A stretch of DNA of 42,880 nt, from positions 1-42,880 of the forward strand of contig CAYXEK010000021.1 in NCBI GenBank assembly GCA_964463985.1, written 5' to 3'. The notes under the pieces were generated by a model, which had not been told where the DNA came from, searched no databases, and saw only the letters and a program-made list of their open reading frames with translations. This document shows, one piece after another, positions 8,432 to 18,013 of the stretch. A program made the position numbers and the translations under genes. This stretch comes from JAXGPF01 sp964463985 (GTDB taxonomy: Bacteria > Verrucomicrobiota > Kiritimatiellia > JAAZAB01). The stretch's first letter is position 1; each line of letters opens with the position of its first letter.

Positions 8432-9637
8432 TCAGGCATCCGCCAGATCTTCCGGCAACATCGCCTGCAAGTCCACCCAGGCGCCGCCTTGCGAACTATA
8501 GGCGGCGCAGCCGATGAGCTCGGCGGTGAAGGCCTGTTCTACCGTGGTGAACGGCTGGCGCGCGCCGGACATCAATTCCGTGAAATGCCGGACCACGCCC
8601 GGCGCCCCGTTGTAATGGATGCGGCCGTGATAGGCGAACCGGTATTCCTGGATGCGCCCCGGCACGTCATCATAGCGCGGGGTCAGGATGATCCTGCCGT
8701 CCGGCGGCCCGTCCATCTGGGAAAAAATTATGCGCATGCAGGCTTCCGTGCCGATAACCTGGTATTCGCGGCTGGTCAACCCGCGGGCAAAGAAGCAATG
8801 GGAATAGACGCCGAAGGTATTTTCATCCATGACAATCGTGCAGGTCTCGTTGTCGGGGATGTCCGTCGCCCTGGCAAACACGCACAGATCGTCCGCCGCC
8901 GCCACATCGCGCAAACCGCCGTGGTTGCCGGCCATGCCCCGCGCGCTGTATTCCCGGCAGGTTGCGCGTTCCGGGCATTCGCAGCAGCGCAGGGTGTCGG
9001 GCTTGTCGCCGCCGTAGGCCTGCTGGAAACTCAAGGCCGAAACGCGCCGGGGCTTACGCCCCATCAGGAACAGCATCACGTCCAGATCATGCGTGGCTTT
9101 TTCAATCAACTGCCCGCCGCCGGTCTGCATGTTGCGGCGGAAGTTGTGGTACATGCTGGCGCCGGCTATGGTTTGCGTGAAATTAGCGGAACACACGCGC
9201 CCCAGCGCGCCGGAGGTAATCAATTCCCGCGCCTTGCGCACGATGGGCGCGTAACGCATGACGTGGTGCACCATGATCGGCGCCGGGTAACGCCGGGCGA
9301 ACCGCAGCACCCCGCAAATCTTGTCAAAGGTCGAATCCAGGGGCTTTTCCAGCAAAAGCGGGATGGCGGATTTTTCCAGCTCGAGCAGACTGGCCAGGTG
9401 GCAATGGTTGGGCGCGGAAACGATTATGCCGTCCGGGATCTCCCCGGCCAGCAGCGCCTGGACGCTGTCGTAGCGCGCCGGACGGCAGCCGGTCCAGTCG
9501 CAGCCTTCCGCGTAGCGGACATCGTCCGGCTCCACCACCGCCTGCAGTTTGACCGCGCCGCGGCTGAGTTCGATGAAATCCCTGCCATGCCGCTTCCCCA
9601 TCTCTCCGAACCCGACAATCGCCAGCTTTTTCTGCAT
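8432..9637 (-). CDS. Gfo/Idh/MocA family oxidoreductase with Cys cluster
   Basis: 401 residues starting MQKKLAIVGFGEMG, a Rossmann dinucleotide-binding loop. The family signature is LLLEKPLDS near residue 93. The catalytic-region motif is LIEKATHDLDVMLFLMG, with Lys-His-Asp as in inositol dehydrogenase-like members. About residue 215-230 is a cysteine-rich insertion (CCECPERATCREY) that could bind a metal or form disulfides; it is seen in some subfamilies of this fold. A likely cytoplasmic sugar or polyol dehydrogenase, transcribed before the GH78 gene. The 201-base gap to the divergent + strand gene at 9839 must carry both promoters. Confidence 0.88.
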   Translation of the reverse strand: MQKKLAIVGFGEMGKRHGRDFIELSRGAVKLQAVVEPDDVRYAEGCDWTGCRPARYDSVQALLAGEIPDGIIVSAPNHCHLASLLELEKSAIPLLLEKPLDSTFDKICGVLRFARRYPAPIMVHHVMRYAPIVRKARELITSGALGRVCSANFTQTIAGASMYHNFRRNMQTGGGQLIEKATHDLDVMLFLMGRKPRRVSALSFQQAYGGDKPDTLRCCECPERATCREYSARGMAGNHGGLRDVAAADDLCVFARATDIPDNETCTIVMDENTFGVYSHCFFARGLTSREYQVIGTEACMRIIFSQMDGPPDGRIILTPRYDDVPGRIQEYRFAYHGRIHYNGAPGVVRHFTELMSGARQPFTTVEQAFTAELIGCAAYSSQGGAWVDLQAMLPEDLADA

Positions 9638-9838
9638 TTTCCACTCCTTAGTGTTTGCCCTGTAAAGTTCGGTTTATACAAAACAAAAGCCGATTTGGCC
9701 ATTTCTTTTTTCGCATCAATTTTATATGATTTGCGCCAGCACGCCGGATGCTGGCGAATTTCAGGCACATCCGGCAGGATAACCGGGAGAGTTAGCAAAG
9801 CCGGACTGAAACGTTAGATGCGCAACAGGGAGGAGCAG

Positions 9839-12082
9839 ATGGACGCTGCCGCATGGAACGGGGAAAAAATCAGCCGCATCATGACCGGCTGGGCAATCGT
9901 GGACGCCGATCCGCAAAAAGACCGGGCGCTTTATGAATACCAGCGGCGGGTGGTGGATTTCAATCTGGACGCGGAGCGCCTGGTGGGCGAAATCGCCGCT
10001 GCCGGCGCGGAAGTGTTTTATTTCCATGCCAAATCCCACACCGGCCATGTCTGGTTCAACTCCCGGATCGGACACAAGGTGCAGGCGCTGGGCGAGCGCG
10101 ACCTGGTGGCGGAAATTACCGCGGAATGCCGGCGCCGCGGCCTGGCGGCGGTGGGCATGTTTCAAATCTGCCTGGACCGTTACGCGCATTTGACGCACCC
10201 GGAATGGCGCCAGATCAACCAGGAGGGCGCAGCGTTCGGCTCCCGGGTGTGTTTCAACCATCCGGAATACCGCCGTTACATCCTGGGTTTGATCGCGGAA
10301 GCGGCCGGCCATTACGCTCTGGACGGCGTCATGGTGGACGAATTCGATTTTTCCGGCCGGCATGGCGGCGGCATCATGTGTTATTGCCCGCATTGCCGCG
10401 CCCTGTTCAAACAATGTTATGGCGGGGAACCGCCCGCCGCGCCGGACTGGCAATCGCCGGCATGGCGGAATTTTGTCCGGTTCCGCCTGGAGTCCCTGGC
10501 AGCCATGATGCGCGATATCCGGCAGACGGTGAAAACGGCCAACCCGGCGGCCTTGCTGACGATCGTTTCATATTCCGGGGTGGAATTGCCCTGGCAGCGG
10601 GTGCAGCCGATTGAGGCGTTTTGCGAGGCCGTGGATTATTTTTCACTGGACACGGGCGGCGCCATCAACACGCCGCTCTACGCGCGCCTGTTCCGCGCCT
10701 ACAGTTCCGAAAAAGCCGAGTTGATTGCCGGCATGCAGCCCTTCCTGACATGGCTCAGCGGGGCCGGCGCGCTGCCGGTCTGCAGCCGCGCCCTGCGCTT
10801 GAATGCGGCCATGTCCACCGTGGCGAACAATCTGAGTTGGAATGTGGATATCTGCTACAAACCGCTGCCGGCCGACCGCGCGTTGGACGCCGCGGTCATG
10901 GAAAACTACGCCGACATCGCGGCGGAAATCAAGCGCCGCGCCCCGTGGTTGAACGGCCGGCAGGATTCGCTGGCGGATCTGGCGCTGTTTTATTCCGAAG
11001 ACAACAAGATTTTTTACGGCCGCGACAACCCCCGGCTTTACTCCGACGAATTCATGGGCTGTTTCAGGGTATTGCTGGAGAGCGGCATCCCGTTCGACAT
11101 CGCCGGCCTCCGGCACCTGCGCAATGGCGGCTGGAAACGTTACAAGGTGGTGGTGATGCCGGCGGCGGCCTGTCTGAGCGAGGCCGACGCGGAAGCGGTC
11201 AGGAATTACGTCGCCGGCGGCGGCGCGATCATCGCCACTTTCAACAGTTCGCTTTGCGACGCTGACGGCGGCGAGCGCGGAAATTTCGCGCTGGCGGATG
11301 TTTTCGGCGTTGATTTCGAGTCCGCCGCCGCCGGCGATTACCGTTTGAAATTCAAAATCTCCGAGTTGAAAAAAACCGCCGGGTACGGGTTCATGCGCCT
11401 GCCGCCCAACGGGCCGCTGAGCGCCGGCATTACTGAAACATGCGCGCTGCTGACGCCGGCGCTGCTGGTGCGCGCGCGCAGCAGCGCCGAATGCGCGGGC
11501 GAATTCCTGCAGCGCCTGGCGGACGCGGAAAAATCGGAACAGCATGTGCCCGAATTTGCTTCCTGCAATTGCAACATGGGCGAATCCGGGCAGGGCTATG
11601 CGCCGCCGTCCGATTTGGCGGTGTTGCATAAATTCGGGCGGGGACGCTCGGTGTATCTGGCCGCTAAATTTGGCAGTTTGTACCGCGCGACCGGGTTTGC
11701 CTACGCCAAAACCATTTTGACCAATGCCCTGCATTGGAGTTTTGCCGGCAGGGAGCGGATTGTTGTTGACGGGCCGGCCTCCATCGAAGCCACCGCCTTT
11801 CAGGATGATTTGGGACGGATTATCATTCACCTGGTCAATTTCCAGTCCGCGCCGCTGCGTTGCGAACTGGTGGAATATATCAGCCCCGGCGTGGCCGAAC
11901 CGGAATCCATCCTGCCGGCGCATGATGTCCGGGTGGCGTACCGGCCGGACCCCGGCCACGGAATCAAACGCGCTTACCTGGCGCCGGAAATGCGCGCGCT
12001 GGCCATGGAAAAACAACCCGACGGCCGGATTGTATGCGTAGTGCCGAAGGTGGAGGCCCATGCCATGGTGGTGCTGGAATGA
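9839..12082 (+). CDS. Large glycosidase-like protein (GHL6-type barrel plus beta-galactosidase trimerisation-like domain)
   Basis: 747 residues. The strong site GGGAGGAG at 9828-9835 places the start at the ATG 9839 rather than 9818. The first half is a TIM-barrel glycosidase fold of the hypothetical glycosyl hydrolase 6 type: AEVFYFHAKSHTGHVWFNS, GLAAVGMFQICLDRYAH, and YALDGVMVDEFDFSGRHGG, whose D-E pair may be catalytic. A CYCPHCRALF motif follows. The centre (YKVVVMPAAACLSEADAEAV, YVAGGGAIIATF) matches the Rossmann-like trimerisation domain of GH42-type beta-galactosidases, and a beta domain closes the protein. No signal peptide is evident. Substrate unknown; divergent from the GH78 operon, with which it may share control. 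Confidence 0.75.
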   Translation: MDAAAWNGEKISRIMTGWAIVDADPQKDRALYEYQRRVVDFNLDAERLVGEIAAAGAEVFYFHAKSHTGHVWFNSRIGHKVQALGERDLVAEITAECRRRGLAAVGMFQICLDRYAHLTHPEWRQINQEGAAFGSRVCFNHPEYRRYILGLIAEAAGHYALDGVMVDEFDFSGRHGGGIMCYCPHCRALFKQCYGGEPPAAPDWQSPAWRNFVRFRLESLAAMMRDIRQTVKTANPAALLTIVSYSGVELPWQRVQPIEAFCEAVDYFSLDTGGAINTPLYARLFRAYSSEKAELIAGMQPFLTWLSGAGALPVCSRALRLNAAMSTVANNLSWNVDICYKPLPADRALDAAVMENYADIAAEIKRRAPWLNGRQDSLADLALFYSEDNKIFYGRDNPRLYSDEFMGCFRVLLESGIPFDIAGLRHLRNGGWKRYKVVVMPAAACLSEADAEAVRNYVAGGGAIIATFNSSLCDADGGERGNFALADVFGVDFESAAAGDYRLKFKISELKKTAGYGFMRLPPNGPLSAGITETCALLTPALLVRARSSAECAGEFLQRLADAEKSEQHVPEFASCNCNMGESGQGYAPPSDLAVLHKFGRGRSVYLAAKFGSLYRATGFAYAKTILTNALHWSFAGRERIVVDGPASIEATAFQDDLGRIIIHLVNFQSAPLRCELVEYISPGVAEPESILPAHDVRVAYRPDPGHGIKRAYLAPEMRALAMEKQPDGRIVCVVPKVEAHAMVVLE

Positions 12083-12145
12083 TTTCCGACGGCCTCGATA
12101 CGTAGGACTGATACAGGGGCTGCAGGAACGCGAGGCGTCTGCGGA

Positions 12146-12970
12146 TCAGGCTCCGCCAGGCCTGTCCGCTAAAATCCTCAGGATATGCCGGACCCCGGCA
12201 TACTCCGCTTCCGGCCCGATCAGGCCGCGCCGCCGGCGGACGATCCGCTTGAGCGCCGGCGGCGCATCGGACGGACAAGCCGGCAAACCCGCCATGGCCA
12301 GCATTTCCAGGTCGTTTTCACCGTCGCCGATCCCGGCGATATGCCGGGGTGCAATGCCGTAATGCCGGCATAGCGCCCGCACTCCTTCCGCCTTGTTGGC
12401 CGCGGCAATTTCCACAAAATCCCGGCGGGGTTCAATGAACTTCAAGCGCCACCCGTTTTGCCCGGCCGCCGCGCGCAATTTGCGGATCAGCGGGCGCAAA
12501 TCAGCATGCGCTCCCCGCGTCCGCAGCAAAATGGACGCCTGGCGATATTGCGCCGACAACCGGCAGGTTCCCACTGTTAAATCTTCCGCGCGGTTTGCTT
12601 CCGCGCCGAACTGCATGGGCAGGCCGCCGCCGTAGCGGGCCAACCCCCGCAGCAGTCCGGCCAGCATTCCCAACTGCCGCCGGCGGCGGGAGGTTCCGGC
12701 CTGGAATTGCGCAAGCCGAGCGTAACGGCCGCCGGGCTGGCGCACATACAAATCGGAGCCGTTTTCCAGCGCCATGCAGTCAAATGCATAGTATTTAAAG
12801 AATCGGCGCGTCAGCGGCTCATCGAAGGCATGGGATGTGGCGATGCCGAATAAAACCCCCTTCTGCCGCAACCGCCGGATGGATGCGCGGATATCCGCAT
12901 CCGTCGGCTTGTCGGCATGACCGGTCAACGTTCCGTCCACATCGCAGAATACCGCCTTCAACATACGCAT
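12146..12970 (-). CDS. HAD superfamily phosphatase (Cof/SPP-like)
   Basis: 274 residues with all HAD motifs: DVDGT near residues 10-14 (nucleophile Asp-10), GIATSHA (motif II), a Lys-containing region (NKAEGV), and GIGDGENDLEMLAMAG (motif IV). The cap between motifs II and III fits the C2 type of Cof-like sugar phosphatases, including sucrose-phosphate phosphatase relatives. A sugar-phosphate substrate is inferred. The start ATG lies inside the 3' end of the metallo-hydrolase gene upstream (13-base overlap), so the two are co-translated. The gene converges with the glycosidase-like gene across 63 bases. Confidence 0.85.
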   Translation of the reverse strand: MRMLKAVFCDVDGTLTGHADKPTDADIRASIRRLRQKGVLFGIATSHAFDEPLTRRFFKYYAFDCMALENGSDLYVRQPGGRYARLAQFQAGTSRRRRQLGMLAGLLRGLARYGGGLPMQFGAEANRAEDLTVGTCRLSAQYRQASILLRTRGAHADLRPLIRKLRAAAGQNGWRLKFIEPRRDFVEIAAANKAEGVRALCRHYGIAPRHIAGIGDGENDLEMLAMAGLPACPSDAPPALKRIVRRRRGLIGPEAEYAGVRHILRILADRPGGA

Positions 12971-13779
12971 TCCATCCCCCGCCGGGCAATCGTTATGCCC
13001 TGCCGCCGCAATTGCGCGATTTTGCGGGTATCGTAATCATGCAAATTGAAATGCGTGGCAATAATCCGCGCGCCCGGCGCCAGGCATCCCAGTTGACGCA
13101 ATTTTTGAACGAACATAAGGAAATGCTCAAAATCCATGTGCTTGCGTCCGCCGGTCACGGTCCGCAGGCAGGTGCACTCCAGTACCACCGCCGCAAACCG
13201 GCAGCGGGCCACGGCCGACCAGGAAAGGTCGGAATACCATCCCGTATCGCAGGCATATAACAGGGATTTCCGGCCGAGATGCAAGATGTAATTCAAGGGT
13301 TGTTCATGATAGGTTCGATCGTGGTCGGCCAGAATGGGCAGAACCGACGTCCGGGCATCCACGCGCACGGAACGGAACGGGGCGAGGATGCGGACATGAT
13401 AATCCGGCCGCTGCCGGCTGAAATCGCGGAACCGGTTGAACCGCGCATAATGCCGCAACAGGCCGGCGGCAGTCCGGTTGAGGTAGAGGGTCATCCCGCG
13501 CGAACGCTGCAACCGCGCCGAAACCACCTCCTGCGGATCGAAATGGTCCTGGTGGGAATGCGAAATGAAAATATGGAACGGAAATTTCGGCTCGACTTTC
13601 ATCAGGGCGAGATTCATTCCCAGGCCGGATGGGGCGTCAAAAAGATACCGGCCGTCCACCAGCACCGAGGCGCAGCCCATGATCCGGCCGGCCCGGCGCG
13701 CCGCCCGGCAGGCGGGACAAAGGCAAAACGGCGTCGGCCACATTTCACCTGCGCCTGTCCCGAGAAATAAAAGTTTCAT
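12958..13779 (-). CDS. Metallo-beta-lactamase fold hydrolase (PhnP/RNase Z-like)
   Basis: 273 residues from the ATG at 13777-13779 (MKLLFLGTGAGEMWP). The frame extends ten codons further to a TTG without a better ribosome site. The metal-binding motif HSHQDHFD near residue 84 matches the HxHxDH signature, with further ligands expected at DHDRTYH, ACDTGWYSD and ATHFNLHDY. An early CLCPACRAARR stretch resembles the Cys motif of PhnP-type phosphodiesterases. A cytoplasmic hydrolase acting on a phosphodiester or cyclic phosphate is plausible, not proven. It overlaps the HAD phosphatase gene downstream, suggesting two steps on one phosphorylated compound. Confidence 0.82.
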   Translation of the reverse strand: MKLLFLGTGAGEMWPTPFCLCPACRAARRAGRIMGCASVLVDGRYLFDAPSGLGMNLALMKVEPKFPFHIFISHSHQDHFDPQEVVSARLQRSRGMTLYLNRTAAGLLRHYARFNRFRDFSRQRPDYHVRILAPFRSVRVDARTSVLPILADHDRTYHEQPLNYILHLGRKSLLYACDTGWYSDLSWSAVARCRFAAVVLECTCLRTVTGGRKHMDFEHFLMFVQKLRQLGCLAPGARIIATHFNLHDYDTRKIAQLRRQGITIARRGMECVC

Positions 13780-14056
13780 CTTGAAAACGCGTTCGGGCAA
13801 TGCCGACAATTATTGTCTGTGCCGTTTCAACTGAAATCGCGCCTGGCATTCGAAGTTCATCGTGGAAGCAGAAGTACGGTTGCGGCCCATGGTCAACCGG
13901 AATAAATCGCAGTATCCAACCGGCCGCACCACCACCACGCTGATGATTATGGCCGATCACCATGCCGATGCAAGCAAATAGGCGCATGGCCGGCAAAGTT
14001 GGGCGCATCTGCGATTCGTTGCAGGCTTCGTAAATAAGGTCGGCCCAAACTGTGCG

Positions 14057-14134
14057 GCGGCTCACCCGGAGGGTTCGCCCTACCTTGCAGACCGGGTGTT
14101 CGGCCGGTGGGGCGAACCGTCCCTGGTGAGCCGC
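14057..14134. repeat. 78-bp nested inverted repeat
   Basis: Outer arms GCGGCTCACC (14057-14066) and GGTGAGCCGC (14125-14134) enclose GGTTCGCCC/GGGCGAACC (14072-14080, 14110-14118) and ACCGG/CCGGT (14091-14095, 14104-14108). Together they can fold into one long imperfect hairpin. No flanking duplication is obvious. It sits in the 472-base gap 13780-14251, which otherwise shows only the small palindrome at 14171-14201. Confidence 0.6.
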
Positions 14135-14170
14135 AGGAATGACGCAGCCGTGGGACCGCTTGGCTCGGTC

Positions 14171-14201
14171 TGAATATTGCGCTTGCATCGCGCAATATTC
14201 A
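14171..14201. repeat. Perfect 12-bp inverted repeat upstream of the fucosidase gene
   Basis: TGAATATTGCGC and its exact complement are separated by seven bases, 50 bases before the GH29 start codon. It could be an operator for a dimeric regulator or the stem of a leader hairpin; no T-run follows, so it is not an obvious terminator. Confidence 0.5.
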
Positions 14202-14251
14202 GGTAGTAAATTTCATTTGTTTCGGATTGTAATGAATGGGAAGGATTGAAA

Positions 14252-16060
14252 ATGCATGGCTTGATCAGAAAACCACCGGATCCGAATTTGAGCTGGTTCA
14301 AACAGGCGCGGCTGGGGATGTTTGTCCATTTCGGCCCCTACGCCATGCTGGCGCGCGGCGAACAAATCCAGCGCAATGCCGGTATTCCGCGGATGCAATA
14401 TGAAAACATGGCGGCCGGATTCAATCCGCTCAAGTTCAAGGCCGATGACTGGGTGGATGCCGCCGAACTGCTCGGCGCCCGCTACATCACCATCACGGCA
14501 AAGCACCTGGACGGATTCTGCATGTTTGACAGCCGTCTGACGGATTACAAGATCACCAATACGCCCTTCGGCCGCGACCTGATCGGCGAACTGGCGGAGG
14601 CCTGCCACCGGCGCGGCATCCGGATCTGTTTTTATTACTCCCGCGCGGACTGGCACCACCGCCAGTTCGTCAATGACCCCCGGGTGCGCTACAGCCTCAA
14701 GGAGCCGCTGCCGGACCAGACGCCGGATTGGCCGGGCTATCTCGCGTACTTCGAGGAACAACTGAAGGAATTATGCACGAATTACGGCAAGGTGAGCGGC
14801 ATCTGGTTTGACGCCTACGGCCCCGACCTGCCGGGTGATCCGCCGCCGCCGCAAATCTACCGGATGATCAAAAAACTCCAACCCGAAGCCGCGATCAACG
14901 ACCGCAACGGGTATGGCGATTTTTATACGCCCGAGCGCGACTTGCCCGGCGATCTCAGCGGTTGCCTGTACGAGTGCTGCCAGGCGCTGGGGATGGAATG
15001 GGGCTACGTCCGGGATTGCCCACTGTTTTCGCTGGAATACCTGATTCGATCCATCGCGCATTGCGTCGGCCATGGCGGAAATTTCCTGCTCAATATCGGC
15101 CCGAAGGCGGACGGCACATTGCCGCCCGACCGGCTGCGCCTCCTGCGCCAGGCGGGGCAATGGGTGAAAGCCAATGCCGCGTCAATTTACGGGACGGATT
15201 TTTTCCCGCTGGAATCGCAGCGGGGCCAAATCCGGCTGGGCAAATATTACGCCACCGAGCTTTACGCGGCGCGCCGGGGCAAGACGGTGCATGTGTTCCT
15301 GCCCGCCTGGCCCGCACTGTCGCGGTTCCTGATCACGAATTATTCCGCCTTGCCAGCCAGAGTGGAATTGCGCGGCTCGCGCGCAAAACTTTCCGCCCGG
15401 ATCATGGAGGGCGGATTAGCCATTGACGGACTGCCGGCCGTGCCGCCCCAGACCGGCTGCAACGTGGTCGTCCTAACTTACTCCCGCGTGCCGCCCCCGC
15501 CGCTGCATAAACCCGTAACCGTTCCGGCAATCCGACTGCGCGCCGGCCAATCGGCCGCGCTCCGGCCGGGGGCGGCCGTAGTCTCCGGACGAAGCCGCAA
15601 GGGCAACCTGATCCGCGTGGTGGATGAATACGCGGATGAAGCGCGGTTTGCCGCGCGGGAATCGTACAAGGTGTTCGAAAACTGGACCCGGCCGGAGCAG
15701 GCGGCGGCATGGAAAATCCACTGCGCAAAAGCCGGCAATTACAAGGTGCAGGTCGTCATTCGCTGCGACCCAAGCCGGGCGGGCAGCGTTTACCGGGTCC
15801 AAGCTGCTGGCCGGGAAGTACAGGGAACAGTCAAATCCTCGCCGCTGATCGCCGACGCCAGGCAATTCCCGGTGGTCATCGGCCGCGTGCCGTCTCCCCT
15901 GACCCGTTTCAGGTTTTACCGGCAAACGCTTGGAGTCTTGCGGCTGCCGCAGGGCCGGATAAATTTAAAACTGCAGCCCGTGCGGATTGCCGGGATTGAC
16001 GGGATAGACCGGGCATTTGCGGAAATCAAGGAAGTGCGGCTGGCAAGCGCCCGGCACTGA
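14252..16060 (+). CDS. GH29 alpha-L-fucosidase
   Basis: 602 residues. GGGAAGGA six bases before the ATG at 14252 sets the start. Residues ~1-330 form the GH29 TIM barrel: LSWFKQARLGMFVHFGPYAM, GARYITITAKHLDGFCMFDS, ICFYYSRADWHH, and SGIWFDAYGPD, where the Asp after Phe is the expected nucleophile. GHGGNFLLNIGPKADGTLP ends the barrel. A beta-sandwich follows, then ~150 C-terminal residues resembling a carbohydrate-binding module. No clear signal peptide, so the enzyme may be cytoplasmic. It releases terminal L-fucose; together with the GH78 enzyme it suggests breakdown of fucose- and rhamnose-bearing glycans. It converges on the next gene. Confidence 0.9.
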   Translation: MHGLIRKPPDPNLSWFKQARLGMFVHFGPYAMLARGEQIQRNAGIPRMQYENMAAGFNPLKFKADDWVDAAELLGARYITITAKHLDGFCMFDSRLTDYKITNTPFGRDLIGELAEACHRRGIRICFYYSRADWHHRQFVNDPRVRYSLKEPLPDQTPDWPGYLAYFEEQLKELCTNYGKVSGIWFDAYGPDLPGDPPPPQIYRMIKKLQPEAAINDRNGYGDFYTPERDLPGDLSGCLYECCQALGMEWGYVRDCPLFSLEYLIRSIAHCVGHGGNFLLNIGPKADGTLPPDRLRLLRQAGQWVKANAASIYGTDFFPLESQRGQIRLGKYYATELYAARRGKTVHVFLPAWPALSRFLITNYSALPARVELRGSRAKLSARIMEGGLAIDGLPAVPPQTGCNVVVLTYSRVPPPPLHKPVTVPAIRLRAGQSAALRPGAAVVSGRSRKGNLIRVVDEYADEARFAARESYKVFENWTRPEQAAAWKIHCAKAGNYKVQVVIRCDPSRAGSVYRVQAAGREVQGTVKSSPLIADARQFPVVIGRVPSPLTRFRFYRQTLGVLRLPQGRINLKLQPVRIAGIDGIDRAFAEIKEVRLASARH

Positions 16061-16085
16061 TGGCCGCGGGATTAGCCCTCGCGGA

Positions 16086-17996
16086 TCAAGGCTGCACGGT
16101 GACGGTCGCGCTTGACATTACGATGGTTCCGTCCAGGTTGAGGATGCCGTCCATCGGGTAATCCAGCGCAAACCAGACCTGATAAACCCCGGGAGCCAGC
16201 GGCAAGTCCTGCGCCACGGCGACCGGCGCGAGATTGTTGACGGCGCCCTGAAAGACCGGCCGGCAATTGGCCGTATTGCCGTCAAATTGCGCCCAGGCCA
16301 GGTCTGGGCCGAGATAATACCAGGCGCCGGCATCGCGGGCCCAGGCGGCGATCCACCAATCCACAGGCACGCCGATGTAATCATCCATGCGCAGCACCTG
16401 GGCGGCAATATTCAGGCGGTCGGCGCCGGTCAGTAAAATACCGCTGCCGGTCAGGCCGTTGGCGGTAATCAGCGGTCCGGCGTAATCCCGGGCCGTTAGT
16501 TGCAGACGGCAGGAAAACGCGGAAGTGGAAACAACGGAAATTTTATAGGTTCCCGGCGCCGGGCAGACCCATTCCAGTGAGTTGATGCTCCCCTGGCGGG
16601 CGGCAGGGTTGGCCGCCGGCGCCAGCCCCAATATTGCGTCGGCCGGAGCGTCCAGGATGGCGGCAGTGTAATAGACTCCGGCTGTGGCTGTGAAAACAAA
16701 TGCCTGTTCGATATTGGCGGCCAAGTTGAAGTTGGTGTCGGCGCCGGGAGTCAAGACTGGCGTCGCCTGGTATCCCAGCGCGGCGGCGGCGGCATTGGCC
16801 GCCTCGTACAGCGCATTGAAGCATTTCATGAAGCTTTCCATATCCCGCGACCAGTCCTGCACCGGCAGGCAGACCACGGTGGACAGGTCCCGGTCGGGAT
16901 GATAGGCCATCATGGACAGATAACCCACGCGGGAACCGTTATGCCCATAGCCAATATCCGGCGTAAAGAAGCACCCGAAACTGTAATTGACGTTGTGCGG
17001 CGCCGTATTGGTCTGCATTAAGCTGACCATTTGGGTATTCAGGACATTTTCGCCCTTCATCATGGTTCGGATATACCGGTTGAGTGCGCTAAGGGTTCCA
17101 TAGCCGTTGCCCTCGCCGACCTGCGCGCTGAGATTGGCGTTGGAAACAATCTCCACCTGGTTGCTGGGCAGATACGTGGTTCCGGGGACGAACGGTTCTG
17201 GCAAGGCCGTATCGGAAGCCAAATTCGGGAAGTGGATTTCGGGCAGATATACCGGCGCATTGCTGCCGATGATATGGTCCTGAAGGTAATCGGAACAGGT
17301 TTTGGCCGCGCCGCTATGGGCCGAATATACCCGGGCGATGATTTCGCTCAGCATGGCAAAACCCGTGTTGCTGTAATGATAGCCTTCATCGGGCTTGAAA
17401 TACGAAAGCTGATGGAGCGCGGCCTGCGCCACCATTTCCTCGACCGTGAACTGGTGGGCCGGGTCCAGCGATATTTGATAGCCGGTATAACTCGTGCCGC
17501 CGCAACCCGGAACGTCGTCGTTGTCCACATCGTAAACACCGGCGCTGTGGCCCAGCAATTGCCTGATCGTGATCGCATGCTTGTTGGGAATGTTCCAGTT
17601 GGAATTGGCCGGCACGTAGGGCATGTCATACCCGGGTATCGAATCAATTATTTTGTCATTTATATCAAGCCAGCCTTGCTGGTGCAGGTGCAGCACTGCC
17701 GCGGCGGTGAAATTCTTGGTGTTGCTGGCGAACCGGAAGTACGTGTCCGGGGTGAGCGCCTGGGCCGGGGTGGCCGCGGCGGACGCAAAATAAGTTTCAT
17801 TGGATGTTTGCACCACCAGGCTGAGGGACGGGACGGTTTTCTCCAACGCGGCTTCCAGGTTAAGCCGCACCTGGCTGACCGCGTTGCTCACCAGTGCCGC
17901 CGGCGTTTGGGCCGGCGCCCGGACGCCGCAGCAAATGATTCCGGCAAGCCATAATGTTTTCACACGTTGCATGGCAGCGATTGAATTTTTCTTCAT
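16086..17996 (-). CDS. Secreted serine hydrolase, beta-lactamase/DD-peptidase fold, with shared C-terminal domain
   Basis: 636 residues from the ATG at 17994-17996, which gives a proper signal peptide (VKTLWLAGIICCGVRAPAQ). Longer in-frame starts would overlap the zinc-finger gene upstream. The class C beta-lactamase/DD-peptidase motifs are present: SNTK (Ser-91, Lys-94), YSN (208-210) and HNG (352-354). This family (Pfam Beta-lactamase) includes esterases and peptidases as well as lactamases. After a linker, the last ~95 residues form a domain with GVPVDWW, a conserved Cys-x-Pro and YPMDGIL that also ends the GH64-like protein at 32009-33802. Exported; substrate unknown. Confidence 0.85.
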   Translation of the reverse strand: MKKNSIAAMQRVKTLWLAGIICCGVRAPAQTPAALVSNAVSQVRLNLEAALEKTVPSLSLVVQTSNETYFASAAATPAQALTPDTYFRFASNTKNFTAAAVLHLHQQGWLDINDKIIDSIPGYDMPYVPANSNWNIPNKHAITIRQLLGHSAGVYDVDNDDVPGCGGTSYTGYQISLDPAHQFTVEEMVAQAALHQLSYFKPDEGYHYSNTGFAMLSEIIARVYSAHSGAAKTCSDYLQDHIIGSNAPVYLPEIHFPNLASDTALPEPFVPGTTYLPSNQVEIVSNANLSAQVGEGNGYGTLSALNRYIRTMMKGENVLNTQMVSLMQTNTAPHNVNYSFGCFFTPDIGYGHNGSRVGYLSMMAYHPDRDLSTVVCLPVQDWSRDMESFMKCFNALYEAANAAAAALGYQATPVLTPGADTNFNLAANIEQAFVFTATAGVYYTAAILDAPADAILGLAPAANPAARQGSINSLEWVCPAPGTYKISVVSTSAFSCRLQLTARDYAGPLITANGLTGSGILLTGADRLNIAAQVLRMDDYIGVPVDWWIAAWARDAGAWYYLGPDLAWAQFDGNTANCRPVFQGAVNNLAPVAVAQDLPLAPGVYQVWFALDYPMDGILNLDGTIVMSSATVTVQP

Positions 17997-18013
17997 AAGA
18001 GTCTCGATTGTTT

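Noticed and set aside
6770..9817. A 1015-codon open frame on the + strand
   Set aside because: It lies wholly antisense to the GH78 and Gfo/Idh/MocA genes, both with clear family motifs and ribosome sites. Long antisense frames are expected in GC-rich DNA and its translation shows no recognisable domain.
10643..12061. A 472-codon open frame on the - strand
   Set aside because: Antisense shadow of the glycosidase-like gene at 9839-12082.
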